A stretch of 64,000 nt of DNA from Hydractinia symbiolongicarpus (lineage: Eukaryota; Cnidaria; Hydrozoa; Anthoathecata; Hydractiniidae): positions 14,632,001 through 14,696,000 of the forward strand of contig NC_079884.1 of the NCBI RefSeq assembly GCF_029227915.1, read 5' to 3'. Of this stretch, positions 1 through 12,252 are shown in pieces. Numbering within the stretch: the stretch's first letter is position 1; each line of letters opens with the position of its first letter. The notes under the pieces are model-generated. The model was not told the DNA's origin. It saw only the letters and a list, made by a program, of their open reading frames with translations, and made no database searches. A program made the position numbers and the translations under genes.

Positions 1-584
1 AACGTACCCTCTTAAAAAATGAAATCAACACTAACTAGCCATTAAATAAACTAACTACATCTACTGAGGAAATATTTGTATGGTATAAAATTGAAAAAAA
101 AGCGATCTGCAAAATTAAACCTAGGAGAAATTCTGTGAAAATTTCTTCCCGTATCCGTTAGTGTTATGGAAATTCCAACTCTTCAAAATTGTCTACACAA
201 GAAACCACGTGAAAAAAGCAAGTCACTTCACAATGCCTACGATAAGATATCAAATTGACAAAGTGAACTTTCAGACCGGTGCAAGATTTCCATGTAAACA
301 CGAAATGCGGTTTTCGATAGGTGCGCGCACTTAAGTCACGAATATGAAAGATTTGGTCTTTAGCGTGGCACCCCTGTAATTAAATTCAACCCGAAGTGCA
401 AAATTATATGAACAGTTGCAATTTTCATTACTGTGTGAAATTTCAATTCTCATGTAAACGGCGTCAAATAGAAGAATCATTTTGAATAAGGTCCAATGTA
501 GTCGCGTATTATGTCATGGGAGGACGGATAGAATTAAAGGACTGATAGACAAGCTAACAAAAGCAAATGTTTAAAGAGACAAAC
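1..584. other. Non-coding stretch, intron of the PHF21-like gene
   Basis: I see no exon, RNA gene or recognisable repeat here. It should be intron of the PHF21-like gene, because the donor after the PHD exon (GTTTGT at 579-584) opens into it. Confidence 0.5.
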
Positions 585-3500
585 CTCGCATTTTTTACAG
601 AACCATTTTCCAGAAGGTATTTCTGTCATCTGTGCACATTCCAAGTGAAACACTAACGGACATGTATCACACAGTAATAATTCTCCAACATTACTACACT
701 TGTGGCATAATTCTTCATGATAATCTTCAATACCATCCTAAATAAAAAAACACCATTTTCTATTGATCGCAATAACTTTTGAACAAAAAATACATTTTTT
801 GGGCCAGAATAGAAGGGACAATATAAGTCAAGTCACACTGTTGGGCTTTCGGTTTTGCGAGTCCTTCGCTTTAGGTGATAACACTGACAACATATATAAA
901 TGTTTACAATTAAGAGATAAATAAGAATAAATAACAAATAAATATTAACGGTAAAATGCAATGAATAATTTTTTTAAAGCAAAAAATTCAGACAATTATT
1001 CACTTTTTGATTCGATTCGCGAAATGTCTCAAGGTCAACAAACTTAATTAATTTTTTGCGAATGAGAAGATTTTAATGTTCTATGGAGATAACAACAATT
1101 AGTGTTGTGGTTATTGATGATGATGAACAAAGACAATATTCTTCTTACACCGATAACATTGCACTTCAACAGGATCATAAAATGTGTTGAGAATTCTAAT
1201 TGTCTTTCTGATCACCTCAAATATTGACGTGGGGGAGTTCCATGTGTACTGGTCAGTCAGTATGTGTTATCTTATCAACTTGTAGAAAGATGAAAAATCC
1301 ATAAATCCAAATGTCAACAATACAACTTCTTCATGCCCGAATCAATACATTTAGTATTTTCAGATGTGGTAATAACATTCAAAGAAAAAAACTACAGGAT
1401 AACATAATCTCACCTCAAAACCAGTCGATTGAATAGTGACGATTTTTTGCTCTGACAAAGAAACAGCTTGAGGTGTTGAAGTAGGTGCTGTCACTGGCTT
1501 TAATTTCTCTAAAATGAGTATCAAAAGATAAACGCTATTAAAAAAGTTGCTATAAGCAAAATAACAATTCCTTCCAGGTGAAATGCAATTACATGACAGC
1601 ACCAACAAACGGTTACTACCAGTCTCAGTTGCTATGGTCAAAATTTAAATTAATTTGCTAAAAAGTTGCTTAACGTAACATTCAAAGTTTATATGATTTG
1701 AGTTTTACATTTGCTAACCAACTGGTATTCTTAGCGGTTGCTTAACTTTTAATTCAAACCCAGCCTCATTCCTTGGCAAAAAAGCTTATTTTATAGCGGA
1801 TATAAATACAATATTCGTCATATTAGAACAAAGAAGGAAAGATAAGAGGAATCTTTATGCAAGAGGAGGGAATATAAATTTTTCTCGATATCTACAACCA
1901 CTAAAAAGTATTAATCTTCTTAAAGTAAAGTAGCCTTGCCCGGCGGTGTTTGGTACATAACACGTAAGTAGAATATGTATAAACCAGCACCAATAGTGTC
2001 CTGTTAACGATGTCCTCATAAAGTCGAAAATTAAGAAATCTGTCGGTCTGTTTATAAACAAAGAAGGACTATTAAACTGGCCTTAGAATTCTCCTTTGAT
2101 TGCATATTGAGTGTGACATTTTAAAAGCTTATGAAAAAGTTGGTTAGCCTGGTAAAATAAAGTTTTCACTGACTGATGATTTTGAGGGAAAGAATGACAG
2201 ATCTTGTACCTTTTTTCTTTTTAGTTTCATCGCTTTTCTTTTTACGAGTTTTAACTGCCGGTGGATCATTTCCATCTAAGTCCTAGAATGTTTGATTGTA
2301 ATATATCTTGTTTTTAGTGATAAGAATTGTTTATTAGTTTCTGGTAGAAGATTCACTTAACCGTTAACTGAAGAATTAACCTTTGTTCGAATTTCCTTAC
2401 AAACATCTTTCTTTGAAACCTTATAAATTTATTTCCTTCTTACCAGTATATAAAAACACACACACTTTTTCTTCATTTTAAATAATCCTTAACTTTGAAG
2501 GATTTTGTTCTGAGCCTATGGAGCTCATTTGGCGTTCCAAAAACATTTTTCAGCAAGTCCTGTCAATTTACAACTGCAGCTTTCAATTTCTGACTTTTCT
2601 ATTAGACGTTTGCTGCCAATTTTTAGGCCCTATACCTTCCAGAACCATAAATATTGCCAATTACCGGAAACTACCCCTTAAATATAATAACTGTCAAAGG
2701 GATCATGATTACAACTCATCATCGTTCTATATATTTATGACACGTGGTTATTTCCATTTTATGATTTTCTCGGATTTTACCAGAAAATCGGGCATCTTAT
2801 TATCCGAAAGATATAACAACCGGAAGGTATGTAAATAACTGTGACTTAACTCTCAGGAACTTAAAACAGACTGTTAAAATTCGTTCTGGAACTAATGTAA
2901 TTGAAGTTTAAAGGTACTGTCCGATTAAAAATCAACTATAATTTTGACAAAAAATTCTTATTTGGAACTAATTTCTATAAAATAATTAAATAATTATTTG
3001 TTTTCTTTCCTTACACCAACTGAACAATATCTCATTCTTGTTTACAAAAAAGCATGCGGTCTCTCGCTTCGATTGTTTATATGGATGGCGGATGATAGGC
3101 ACTAAAGCGAGGCTGAAATAATATGTCGCGTGTGACGTATTTACCTGGAGCGCGCTGAACTGCCCAAAATAGATAAAACGTGGGCCAGGGCTGATATTTT
3201 ATTATATGTTTAAAAATTATGGTAATTTTACCCCCTGAATTGTGAAAGACCGCTTTTTATGAATTATTCATATGGAATTAAAAAATCGAAGGCGAGAGAT
3301 GTGTCTAGACCTTAAGGTAAACACACACTGTGCTAATTCTGTACGAACCTAAGTAAGAAGCTTTCGCTAATAAAACTTGAAGTTCAATATGACTTTAGCC
3401 TTAGGGTTGCATAGTTGTTTCAGCTACTCTAAAGACAACCAATCAATAATTAAAAATTAGTTTCCTCTTCACTAGATGTCCCGCCACAGAGAGATTAGAC

Positions 3501-6500
3501 TCAGATCGCACATTCAGTAAGGTTGAGAGGCAGAATAATGTCGTGGTGCGCTGTTGTGAATTCCACTAACAACAGTCGAAAAAAACAGGATAAAATTTTT
3601 TTTTCGCTGCTCAAGGATCCAAAAAAAAATCTTCCGTATAAGGAAAAACCAAAAGTCAGAGAAATATCTGAACGGAGGAAAGAAAAGGATGTTAAGGAGG
3701 TGAGTAGGGGCTGGTAACTAGGTGGTCGTTCGAAACTCTCTGTCATGGAGTGCCACCAAAGATGGTCACAGCGTACTCTTCAATAAAACCACCGCTCGGA
3801 ATTCTTCGTGTTCCGTAATACATTTTTTATCTGAAAAATATTACAATATTACTCAATCACACTCGCATCTAAGAATTACTTATGAAGGAGTAGAAACTTT
3901 TATACCATGTAATTGAAAATATTTAATAGAGTCCAGTCTTTTTCAGGAGAGGCGTGCGATCGCACGCGCACGCCCTGGCACACGCCTAAATCGTTTCAGG
4001 CGTGTGATTAATCGCACGCCTGAAAAATAAATATTGAGTTTTCAAAATCAACCTATAAAATCCATTTTGTAGCGTGCGATGTAGCGTGCGATGGCAGCCC
4101 TCGAATTAATTTTTGGACAGTCGTCAGACAAAACGTCCGATAGATTTCCGTATTGGTCGGACACTTTTAGATCTCAGAAATTATTGAATAGTCCTGGTCC
4201 TTTTAATCCACGAGCAAGCCTATTCATCGCCAACCTGACCATCCTAGCTAATTCACCGACTCCTGACTTAGTTAAAAGAACTACGTAGACATAAATCTCT
4301 TTTGCCTGGCCCCTTCGTCGTTGGTAACCAGGTCTTACACAAGAAATCCAGCCATGCGGTTCTTAACTAATGCGGAGGTGAACGCCGACGGAGCACGGAT
4401 GAAGCAAGTCTGCAAAACTGCACTTACAGGCGGAATAGACATTTTATCATGGATTTAATTGTAGATAATTTCTTCATTTGACAAAATAATTGGAAACCAT
4501 AGCAGGTCCGAATTTAATGGATTTTTTCTTTATGCCTGTAAAACCGAAACCCACGGGCGGTATAAATTTTTTTCTGTAAAAATTTTGTTAAAGTGTAGCT
4601 GAACTTTTTGAATGAATTTTGAAGTTTTATTTAAGCCACGTGGATAAAGATTTTTTTTTAATTTGAAAACAAAGCATATTTTTGCCTATTTGCTTGTGAA
4701 AAATAAACAATAAATATAAAAATGACAGTATAGTCATGCATACTATTTCGGACATGTAGAAAAGGAAGTTAAGATTGAGAGAGTCGCTATACCAGTAGAC
4801 GCTCGATCATCGTGTTTGGGGTTCACGATTTAAAACGTCCCCCACTTTTCTACCGCAAAATGAATGCGCAACAAAAATAACCTCGGAGCCCGTATCGCAG
4901 GCGTAACATTCTTTGCACGTGCGTTTTACATCGCACGCGTTACTTGATTTACACGTGCGAATCATCGCACACCTACTCAAATATTCCTGAAAAAGACTGA
5001 GAGTCTGTCTCGTGACAGCAAAAACATTCTACACTTCAGAGGGCATCCTCTCACATTTAGGAGTAGGTGCAACAAGGTTTCCAATGTTATGTTCGTCTAC
5101 GTCTTGAAAAGTCGGAACTAGCTCATCATTCGCTGTTCTTTCCGGCTCGAATTGAAATCCTAGAACCTGCGAATTATTTTCATTCATTGCTATCTTCATG
5201 AAGAACTTTTTTAAACAAAGGAAAAAAATATAAATAAACATTTAGTCGTTCGATGTGCAAGTCGGGGGGGTTCGCCTAATAAGAAGCCAGGTAACTACGT
5301 CACAAGCAAAAATGTGCTGAATAATGAATTGACCCAGTCCTTTTGCCGCGTTTGAAAGTTCGTGAAGATGGTAGGCTAGTGCAGCAAGATCAAAACAAAC
5401 AAACGATGGTGCTAAGTATTGGATAAATCTTTGTTGTTTAAGAGTGCAATCTTCGTTATTTTTGATACTTAATAAAACAAAAGAAAAGATATTGTTTTTT
5501 AATCGGACAGTACCTTTAAGCAGACAATGGTATTTTAGATAAATGTCGAGTTTCCGATGACGTCACGAAAGTGCCGTCAAGAGCTATATGCGTAAAAAAA
5601 GCCAAGCAAATTCGGGTTAAAATAAAATCCTAATATAAAACTTGTTTATAAAAGCGTATAATGCTAAATTACCCTATAACACAATTACCCTATGTTTTGT
5701 TTTTAATATAAGAACCCTAACAGTTATAGAAATATTATAAAATATAAAAATACCTGCTTTTCAGCTTGTAATATCAAAGAAAGCAAATGAGGTGATGAAC
5801 ATGAACGTTTTTTACGTTCCAATGACTTCTTTTTGATTTCTAAAATAAAATTTGCGTGCTAAACTAAGGTTGAAATTTACTTGTGGCATATTTTCTAAAT
5901 TAGGAATTTGGATACGAGGGAGTTGAGTAGGCATGTAGGTAAAAAACTTAAAGTAAACAAACAAACAAAAAAGTTAAAATAATGAAAAACATGAAACATA
6001 CTTTCTCCTGTTTCAAGAGTGACCAAACCAAACAGTGAAAGAAATTTAGTTTGCTAAAAAGAAGAGTCACAGTTTGTTTCATAAAAAATGCTGCTGGTGA
6101 TACCAAAACGAACGAACGAACGAACGAACGAACGAACGAACAAACGAACGAACGAACGAACGAACGAACGAACGAACGAACGAACGAACGAACGAACGAA
6201 CGAACGAACGAACGAACGAACGAACGAACGAACGAACGAACGAACGAACGAACGAACGAACGAACGAACGAACGAATAGACAAACATAAAGTACATACGC
6301 TCTCTTCTTCCACTTCATTTGAGTTACATGACAGAGACCGTGACAGGACAGGTGGATTTGATGACTCGTCATTTACATTGTCACTTTCATTAGAAAGCTA
6401 TAAAAGGATAGAAGTAAAATCAAATACCAAGTTATAACTAACAATTAACAGCAGAAGGAGGACTTCAGTGTATAAGGGATTTTTTATCTGGAAGGGAACA

Positions 6501-6971
6501 TTTGGTTTTACACAATTTTATTGCATTATTGTAGTTATAAATTGATTCGCAGGTAGATGTACAATTATTGCAAGTTAGGTTTCAGCAGAAAAAATATATA
6601 ATCCTAAAATCTAAATTTAAAAAAAGAGAGTTTTCTTGATTACTAACCATGTATTGTGAAGTAGGAAAATAGAAGATAATGTTCTTTTTCATCTTTATGG
6701 CAAGGCAATCAATTTTTCTAGCGTTTCCGAAAAATTCTAAAATTTAATTCGTTCTAAAAGAACCTTGAACTAGAAGTAACACGCTAGCCTCTAAAAGAGA
6801 GATTCAAACTTGCTGAAATTTAAGTGAGTAAGCAAAGTTGGACAACGCAACGGTGTATTTTATCTTCCACTTAAAGAAACTTGCATTAATACTTACGTCA
6901 TGTTTAGTTGCTTCTGATGGCTTCGTACACCACAGCCTGTACTTCGAAAACTTCTTACTTTCCTGGTCCAT
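585..6971 (-). CDS. PHF21A: PHF21-like PHD-finger protein, partial (3' end off left edge)
   Basis: PHF21A/BHC80 is the histone-reader subunit of the LSD1-CoREST demethylase complex and binds unmodified H3K4. Seven exons join in phase, in transcription order: 6897-6971, 6299-6397, 6002-6053, 5754-5839, 2210-2282, 1414-1508, 585-737, giving about 211 residues. Exons 3-4 read FLSLFGLVTLETGEKIKKKS and then LERKKRS, like the block in vertebrate PHF21A just before its AT-hook region. The last visible exon is a complete C4HC3 PHD finger, with Cys at model residues 171, 174, 183, 186, 194, 207 and 210 and His191 (ELCHKC, LLLCDTCPLVFHLEC, WFCKKC). The segment between is basic and Lys-rich. The ATG at 6971 follows an AG and may not be the true start, so 5' exons could be missing. 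I see nothing coding in 1-584; the C-terminal part must lie further left. The PHD call is firm; the PHF21 assignment is likely. Confidence 0.72.
2913..5515. mobile_element. TTAA-flanked DNA transposon, non-autonomous, with nested insertion
   Basis: The ends are a perfect 20-bp inverted repeat, AGGTACTGTCCGATTAAAAA, and each side is flanked directly by TTAA (2909-2912 and 5516-5519). TTAA duplication is typical of the piggyBac and Kolobok superfamilies. No transposase reading frame is visible, so this is a non-autonomous copy. It lies in the PHF21-like intron between the exons at 2210-2282 and 5754-5839 and contains a second element at 3934-4999. Without the insert the original would be about 1.5 kb. 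Confidence 0.75.
3934..4999. mobile_element. Nested 1.07-kb inverted-repeat element rich in GCGTGCGAT
   Basis: A perfect 15-bp terminal inverted repeat (CAGTCTTTTTCAGGA) bounds the element, and AGAGTC occurs directly on both sides (3928-3933 and 5000-5005), a likely 6-bp target duplication. Near both ends are many copies of GTGCGAT and CGCACGC in both orientations, a likely set of subterminal transposase sites. There is no transposase ORF. CAG ends suggest hAT or CACTA relatives, but a 6-bp duplication is unusual for hAT, so the superfamily is open. Confidence 0.7.
6106..6275. repeat. (AACG)n microsatellite, about 170 bp
   Basis: Roughly 42 units of AACG run almost without interruption (one CAAACG variant near 6141). 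The array lies in the intron between PHF21-like exons 2 and 3, only 24 bp from exon 2. Because the unit has no stop codon in several frames, it creates long spurious reading frames on both strands (NERT or SFVR repeats). Confidence 0.95.
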
Positions 6972-7466
6972 CCTCTCATCAGATGGACTGATATTGTTCT
7001 AATTGCATTTTTATTCCTAGATAGAAAAGTATTGTAAACAGTGTCATTTGAATAATACATCACAATATTTCTTACAAATGTCAAATATACTTCACCCCAC
7101 TTTTTCTCGTTAACTATCTTGTGTTAAAACTTTATCTTCATTTTGCGATATTAAGTTTTGGGGAAGTTTGGGGGAATGAAAAGTTTGCATATTATAAGAG
7201 TTAATAAAGTCATATCGTTTTGGCCAAATGTCTGCAGAACGGTATTCTTTTTAAAAGGTGAAAAACAGATAAAAACGATATAAATAGTTTTCTGGAATAT
7301 TTCGTTTGCGAGTTATATACATTTTGCGAAATAAACAAGAGATTCTTAAAATAGTTTTACAATACCATTGTATTACCTCAATATAAATAAAAAAATAAAT
7401 CAATGTCATGAAACTTATGTGAAAATACATAATATTTTTCTTCGTCACACCGTTATACCTATTTAA

Positions 7467-8016
7467 CCCTATTTGGTATGGTTTTTTGTTGGCCTTGTGG
7501 AGGATAAAATGCATGCTGTCTATATTCTAATAGAGTTACATAAAGTTTGGTCAATTTGTAGTATGAGACAAAAAATAAAATAACATAATTATTTTTTGCT
7601 GACGTCACCATTTTGTGTGTGAAATTATTGTTAAATTTTAGAATTAAGGCCAAAATCAACCTATTAAAATCGAGTTTGGAAAATTTTTTGTTTTTTGCGC
7701 AAAAAAATTTGAAAAATCTGATAGATTTCTTAGATCGGAGTAGAACTGTAAAAATCAGGGGAAACGGATTCGACGGGTAGCGAAACTTAGCCAAAATATT
7801 TATGTTCATGTGGTCATTTGATTTGAGTTAATAGCATTTTCCATTTTAGAGAGTTTGTTAGAATGTTTTTTCTTTCTTTCTAGTAAGTTATCAACAGATA
7901 CCAGTCATAAAAATATTATAGTCACAAAGTTTGATAACAATTGAACAAGTAATCCAGAAGATATTAAAATCTGAATTTGCTGCATGCAATTTAAGCCCTC
8001 CCCATTCCAAATAGGG
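7467..8016. mobile_element. TTAA-flanked MITE, piggyBac-type ends
   Basis: The 550-bp element begins CCCTATTTGGTATGG and ends with the inverse of CCCTATTTGGAATGG (one mismatch in 15). TTAA is present at both borders (7463-7466 and 8017-8020). CCC ends with TTAA duplication fit a piggyBac-derived MITE. No transposase is present. Confidence 0.7.
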
Positions 8017-8143
8017 TTAAACATTGACTACTTTCTTCTTTAAGTAAAACAATATATCTTTATAAATGTAATTTTTTTATTTGTAATGTTTTTGTATTTT
8101 ATAAACAGTAAGATGTTTACATGTATAGTCTGATGTAAATAAA

Positions 8144-8175
<32 letters not shown>
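8144..8175. repeat. (AAC)n microsatellite
   Basis: An uninterrupted AAC run follows the sequence GATGTAAATAAAAT. This arrangement is typical of the 3' tail of a plus-strand retroelement, but no coding part is visible upstream. Confidence 0.7.
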
Positions 8176-8177
<2 letters not shown>

Positions 8178-8823
8178 GCTACAAAGTTATTTTACCAGGA
8201 CATTAAACATCTTCTTTTAAATAAATAAACATTCTTTGTGAGTAAAAATCCTCTAGAAATTTATTTTTTAATAATAATCTTTCATGAAATATCATCCCCT
8301 GAATAAAGAAATTAACTACTTAAAAAATTGTTGAAAGATTGGTAAAAAAATAGCAATAATATCTCTCAAAATACAGTAAAGCAAAAATGTTTTCTGAATC
8401 ACCAAAACTCATGAAATATTTTGAAAATTGACACCATTACATCGATATTAAATCGTCTGTGTTCCTATACATATATATCAGTTACTTATAGAAGAAAGTG
8501 AAGCAAGTTTCAAAAGCAAGTTCCATCTCATTTTGTTAACTTTGTACAGAAACATATTCCTTAAATAAACCCCAGTCTAGATTGTGTTTATATAAGAAAA
8601 AATAACATTTGATGTAATATAAAATAGCTTTGTTTACATACCATGTTCTAATAGCATCTGAATCCGTCTGAATGCAAGTTTAGACTTAATGATTAAAGTC
8701 AATCGTAAGAATAAAAAAAACACGGAAAAAAATGCTTTCAATAATATTTATATTAAAAACACAATACTTAGTATCAATATACTTCATAAAACTGAAAGTC
8801 AATCCATATACAAAAATGTATCG

Positions 8824-10770
8824 TTAAAGAAACTGTAGGAGACAAAAAACTGACACGTATGTGAAAGCACATTTACAATTTGAACTTTCGCTCGATGAAT
8901 CGTATGCAATCTCACCTAAACCAAAGAAGCCGAAAACTTGCAAACCTGGGAACACTTTATCGATTATATCACATTCGACATTGGTTCGTTCATAAAACTT
9001 TTCTCCACGACCGATACATGATACCATTAGCATTAAGCTTTGCTTTACATTTATTGCAGCTTTCTGAGCCTGTGTTTTTTCTTTTAGTTCTGTTAAAAAA
9101 GTTTCTAACTCTTGTTCCGAATTAGTTTTATGCACATATAAATAGGGTCTTAGGTGTTCGCCATGCAGAATGAAGCCAACCACTTTCTTCTCGATACTGT
9201 TAAATTGAAGTTTACGACACTGGCCACCAAGAACGACAACATTTTTGCCATTAATGTCCTGCAAAGCATAGATGATTTTTTATTAAGTTATGAACTTTTT
9301 AACACTATCTTGTCTTAGAATGTTTTTGCATTTAAAAATCACCAGCTTGGCTTTTTTTCGATAAATTCGTGTAGATTTTAGCAAGAATGAGCACAAATAC
9401 TTATTTTCCATTATAATTGATTGATTATAGCAAATTAATTCTGGCAGTCAAAGGGAAAAGGTAATTTCTCAAATTTAAAAATAAATAAATCATTTTTTCT
9501 TATTATAAAATTATATAAAATTTATTATAAAAAAATACCCATATAATGAAAAAATGCCCATATAATAGATAATAATTAGTTTCTAAAAATTCGTTTTTTC
9601 TAACCTTGTTAATGGATCCTATAAGATCTCCAATAACTTTGTCATTCAGCATTTTTGCAATCAGGTATATGACACCATTTTGCAGGTTACACACATTAAA
9701 ATCAATGGCTGAAAAGAATGAGCTCTGTTTTTTTCTGATGGCTTTTATTTCGTTTCCATCCAAACTGAAAGTTTTATACCGAAGGTTATTTGAAGTTTTT
9801 AAACACAGCAGTGAAAGAGCATCGGCTTCTTCAATTTCATGACTTTTCTGTTGGTTTATTTTTCTACCAATGGCACCATCAACATTAGCCATAATAGTAC
9901 AACAATTCTTAGGCAAGGCAGATCTCAGTTGATTATGATGTTTACATTGCGACAATGATATTACAAATGAAGGAATGATTGGTATCTGATTAAAGTAAGT
10001 TCTGCAGCTTGTATCCTTAAAATACACAAAAACTTAAAACTAATTACACACAAATATGAGGACTTTTTGCAAAATAAAAGAAAGAAAAAAACAGATAAAG
10101 ATATCACTTCCTTATTATCTTATTATCAGAATTATCCCATTTTACTGCCATCATGTCCCTATTTTACACCCGGCATATACTAAGCAGATTTAATCTTTTA
10201 TTTGTTTAAATGACATTTGTACAGTTTGACCAAATTTAAATTTGACCAAATTCACTTAAATAATGCATTTTTAAAACCTGATTTAAAAAATAAGGAAAAT
10301 TTGTCTGTATGTTGTGCAAAAAGACAAAAAACAAAAATTTCTACCATTACAGTTCATGTAAGTTATAAAAATGAAATATAAAAGCATAAAAAAACCTTTG
10401 TGAAGAATTTAAGAAACCCTTATTACCTATGGTAACGAACTTTGGTTGAATTTATAAACTACATAATTAAACTATATAATTTAAAAAAAAAGTCAGAAAA
10501 TTTCCTCTAAAGTTATGGTATTTTGTAAAAAACAATTATTGAATAGCTTTCTGAATATATTTTAAAGGATCTGTAATTTATACATACTATATCATCATCA
10601 AACAAACGACCATCCCATGTTCCTCTGCGTTCGCGTTCTCTTTGAGCTTCTTTATTCCACGTGCTACATACTTGCGATACAACGCAAAGCTGCTTTGCAC
10701 TTAAGTTTGAGAACACAAATGGAAGTATTGGGTACTGATCACTTGTGAGAATATTCTCTACTGTATTCAT
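8824..10770 (-). CDS. FBXO22: FBXO22-like F-box and FIST-domain protein
   Basis: FBXO22 is the substrate-recognition subunit of an SCF (Skp1-Cul1-F-box) ubiquitin ligase; known vertebrate substrates include KDM4 demethylases. Three exons join in phase 0: 10588-10770, 9605-10015, 8824-9258, for 342 residues (vertebrate protein about 400). Residues 12-50 form the F-box (YPILPFVFSNLSAKQL, VSQVCSTWNKEA). The rest is a FIST-N/FIST-C region. The C-terminal exon carries the family hallmark SCIGRGEKFYERTNVE, then FPGLQVFGFFGLGEI. The start Met is at 10770; the stop TAA is at 8824-8826. Introns are 572 and 346 bp. The C-terminal tail after GLGEI differs from vertebrates but keeps the final hydrophobic strand. 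All three exons are open with good splice sites. Confidence 0.88.
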
Positions 10771-12252
10771 ATTACTTTCATAGTCTCACATTATGCTACA
10801 AAAAAAAGGAAATAATAAACAGCCATTGTAAATTTCAAAAAAGTTATATACATCACATCCTTAAAAAAAGTAACATCCTCAGAATATTGCAATTGAGAAA
10901 GGAAAGATAAAATATTTAAATCAAATACTTTTCTTTGCCCTACCTTTTAAACTGATAACGTTTTGAAGCCAAACAAACAATAATAATTTGCAAATAAAGA
11001 AGCCTGCTTTAAACTTCAGAAACTTCCACTTTAAAACAAGTTTGCAAGATTCTCTAAAGGATGAATCAAAAATTATATTAAATTTAAATATATTTTAATA
11101 AACTGCATCATCACACAATTTTTTAGTCGCCTCTTGTCTAAAACACACAAACCACATAAAGAAAACAAAACAAACACACACACACACTCAGAACCATACA
11201 TTTTTTATATCAAAAACATATTATCGCACACTAAACATCATCAAAAACATCAAGAAGCATGGTAGGTATACCTATAAGGATATGATTTCCCATTTTTTAA
11301 AAAGATAGTGTTATATTGTTTAATCAAAAACATGGTTAGGGCAAGGCTATTTAAAGTTCAGACCCTATTTTTGTTGAGGTGACAAATTTATAATACAGAA
11401 TTAAGCTAACAAAAATATAAAACAAATATATTTTAAATGTTATCTTTGTAGCTGTAAAATTTTTTTAAATGTTTCTGAGAAAATAAAGTTTCCCGAGTTT
11501 TCAATGAAATAAAATTCCCTGATTTTACAGGTTTTTCCCAAATCATAGGTAGAAGTAGTTAATAATAAAAATTTGCCTTTCATAAAGACAGCACATACTA
11601 GAAAAGAAGCTTATTAAATAAACCATACAATTAAACCAATGAAGATAATACTGATACATTTGTATTGCTACATTGTGAATAATATAAATTTCGAAAAGAG
11701 AAAAAGATAAATTGTATATATAAAATGTTTAATATAAACAAAAATACTATACAAATAAATAAACATACAAGGATAGTAAAAATTAACTCCTCATCTAGTG
11801 CTAGTGAAAAACCTTGCATTAGAGTTAAGGTTAGATAAGAAAATGTTCCTCTCATTTATTTCACATTAAATATGAATTTTTGTACGAACAACAAGCAGAA
11901 AAATGTCAGCCAAACATTCTAAAATGTCAAAGCATAAAATGGTGACAAGAATTTTCCAAGCATCTTTTAATTATACCATACAAACCAGTAGTAGAACATT
12001 GCATTGCCAATTTAAACAACTATCAGCTTTACTGTGAGTACTTGAGACAACAACAAATAGGAAAAGGGGAAATCCCTGACATAAACTACAGTAAAGATGT
12101 TTTGCAAATAACAACTTTTATTAGAACATATACTTGAAAATACACATTTTAAAAGAATTGTTAAACTGCATTGTGCCAAATAATTTACTTTCTATTGCAA
12201 AGCAATCAAACAAAAACAAAAGTCCAAACACACAAGAAGTCTATTCGATCTT
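10771..12252. other. Interval between FBXO22-like and YPEL5 genes
   Basis: This is AT-rich sequence with no exon, RNA or repeat that I recognise. The right part should be the YPEL5 3' UTR, with a candidate poly(A) signal at 12117-12122; the left part should be FBXO22 5' flank. Confidence 0.5.
12117..12122 (-). terminator. Candidate poly(A) signal of YPEL5
   Basis: The minus strand reads AATAAA 131 bases beyond the YPEL5 stop codon. The hexamer is common by chance in AT-rich DNA, so this rests on position only. Confidence 0.45.

Larger units (their letters stand above)
6972..8823. other. Interval between PHF21-like and FBXO22-like genes
   Basis: Both genes are on the minus strand. The interval holds a TTAA-flanked element (7467-8016), then a stretch ending in an AAC microsatellite (8144-8175) that looks like a retroelement 3' tail. 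5' exons of the PHF21-like gene may lie here, but I could not identify any. The AT-rich reading frames at 7251-7809 resemble no protein. Confidence 0.5.

Noticed and set aside
5881-5946. Possible extra PHF21-like exon reading FFTYMPTQLPRIQIPNLE
   Set aside because: It is open only in phase 0-0, while the neighbouring exons (6002-6053 and 5754-5839) join each other in phase 1 and match the family directly.
5948-6437. Long overlapping reading frames with SFVR or NERT repeats on both strands
   Set aside because: They are translations of the AACG microsatellite, not genes; only 6002-6053 and 6299-6397 within this range are real exons.
7251-7809. Two minus-strand reading frames of about 90-115 codons
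   Set aside because: They are AT-rich, overlap a TTAA-flanked element and resemble no protein.
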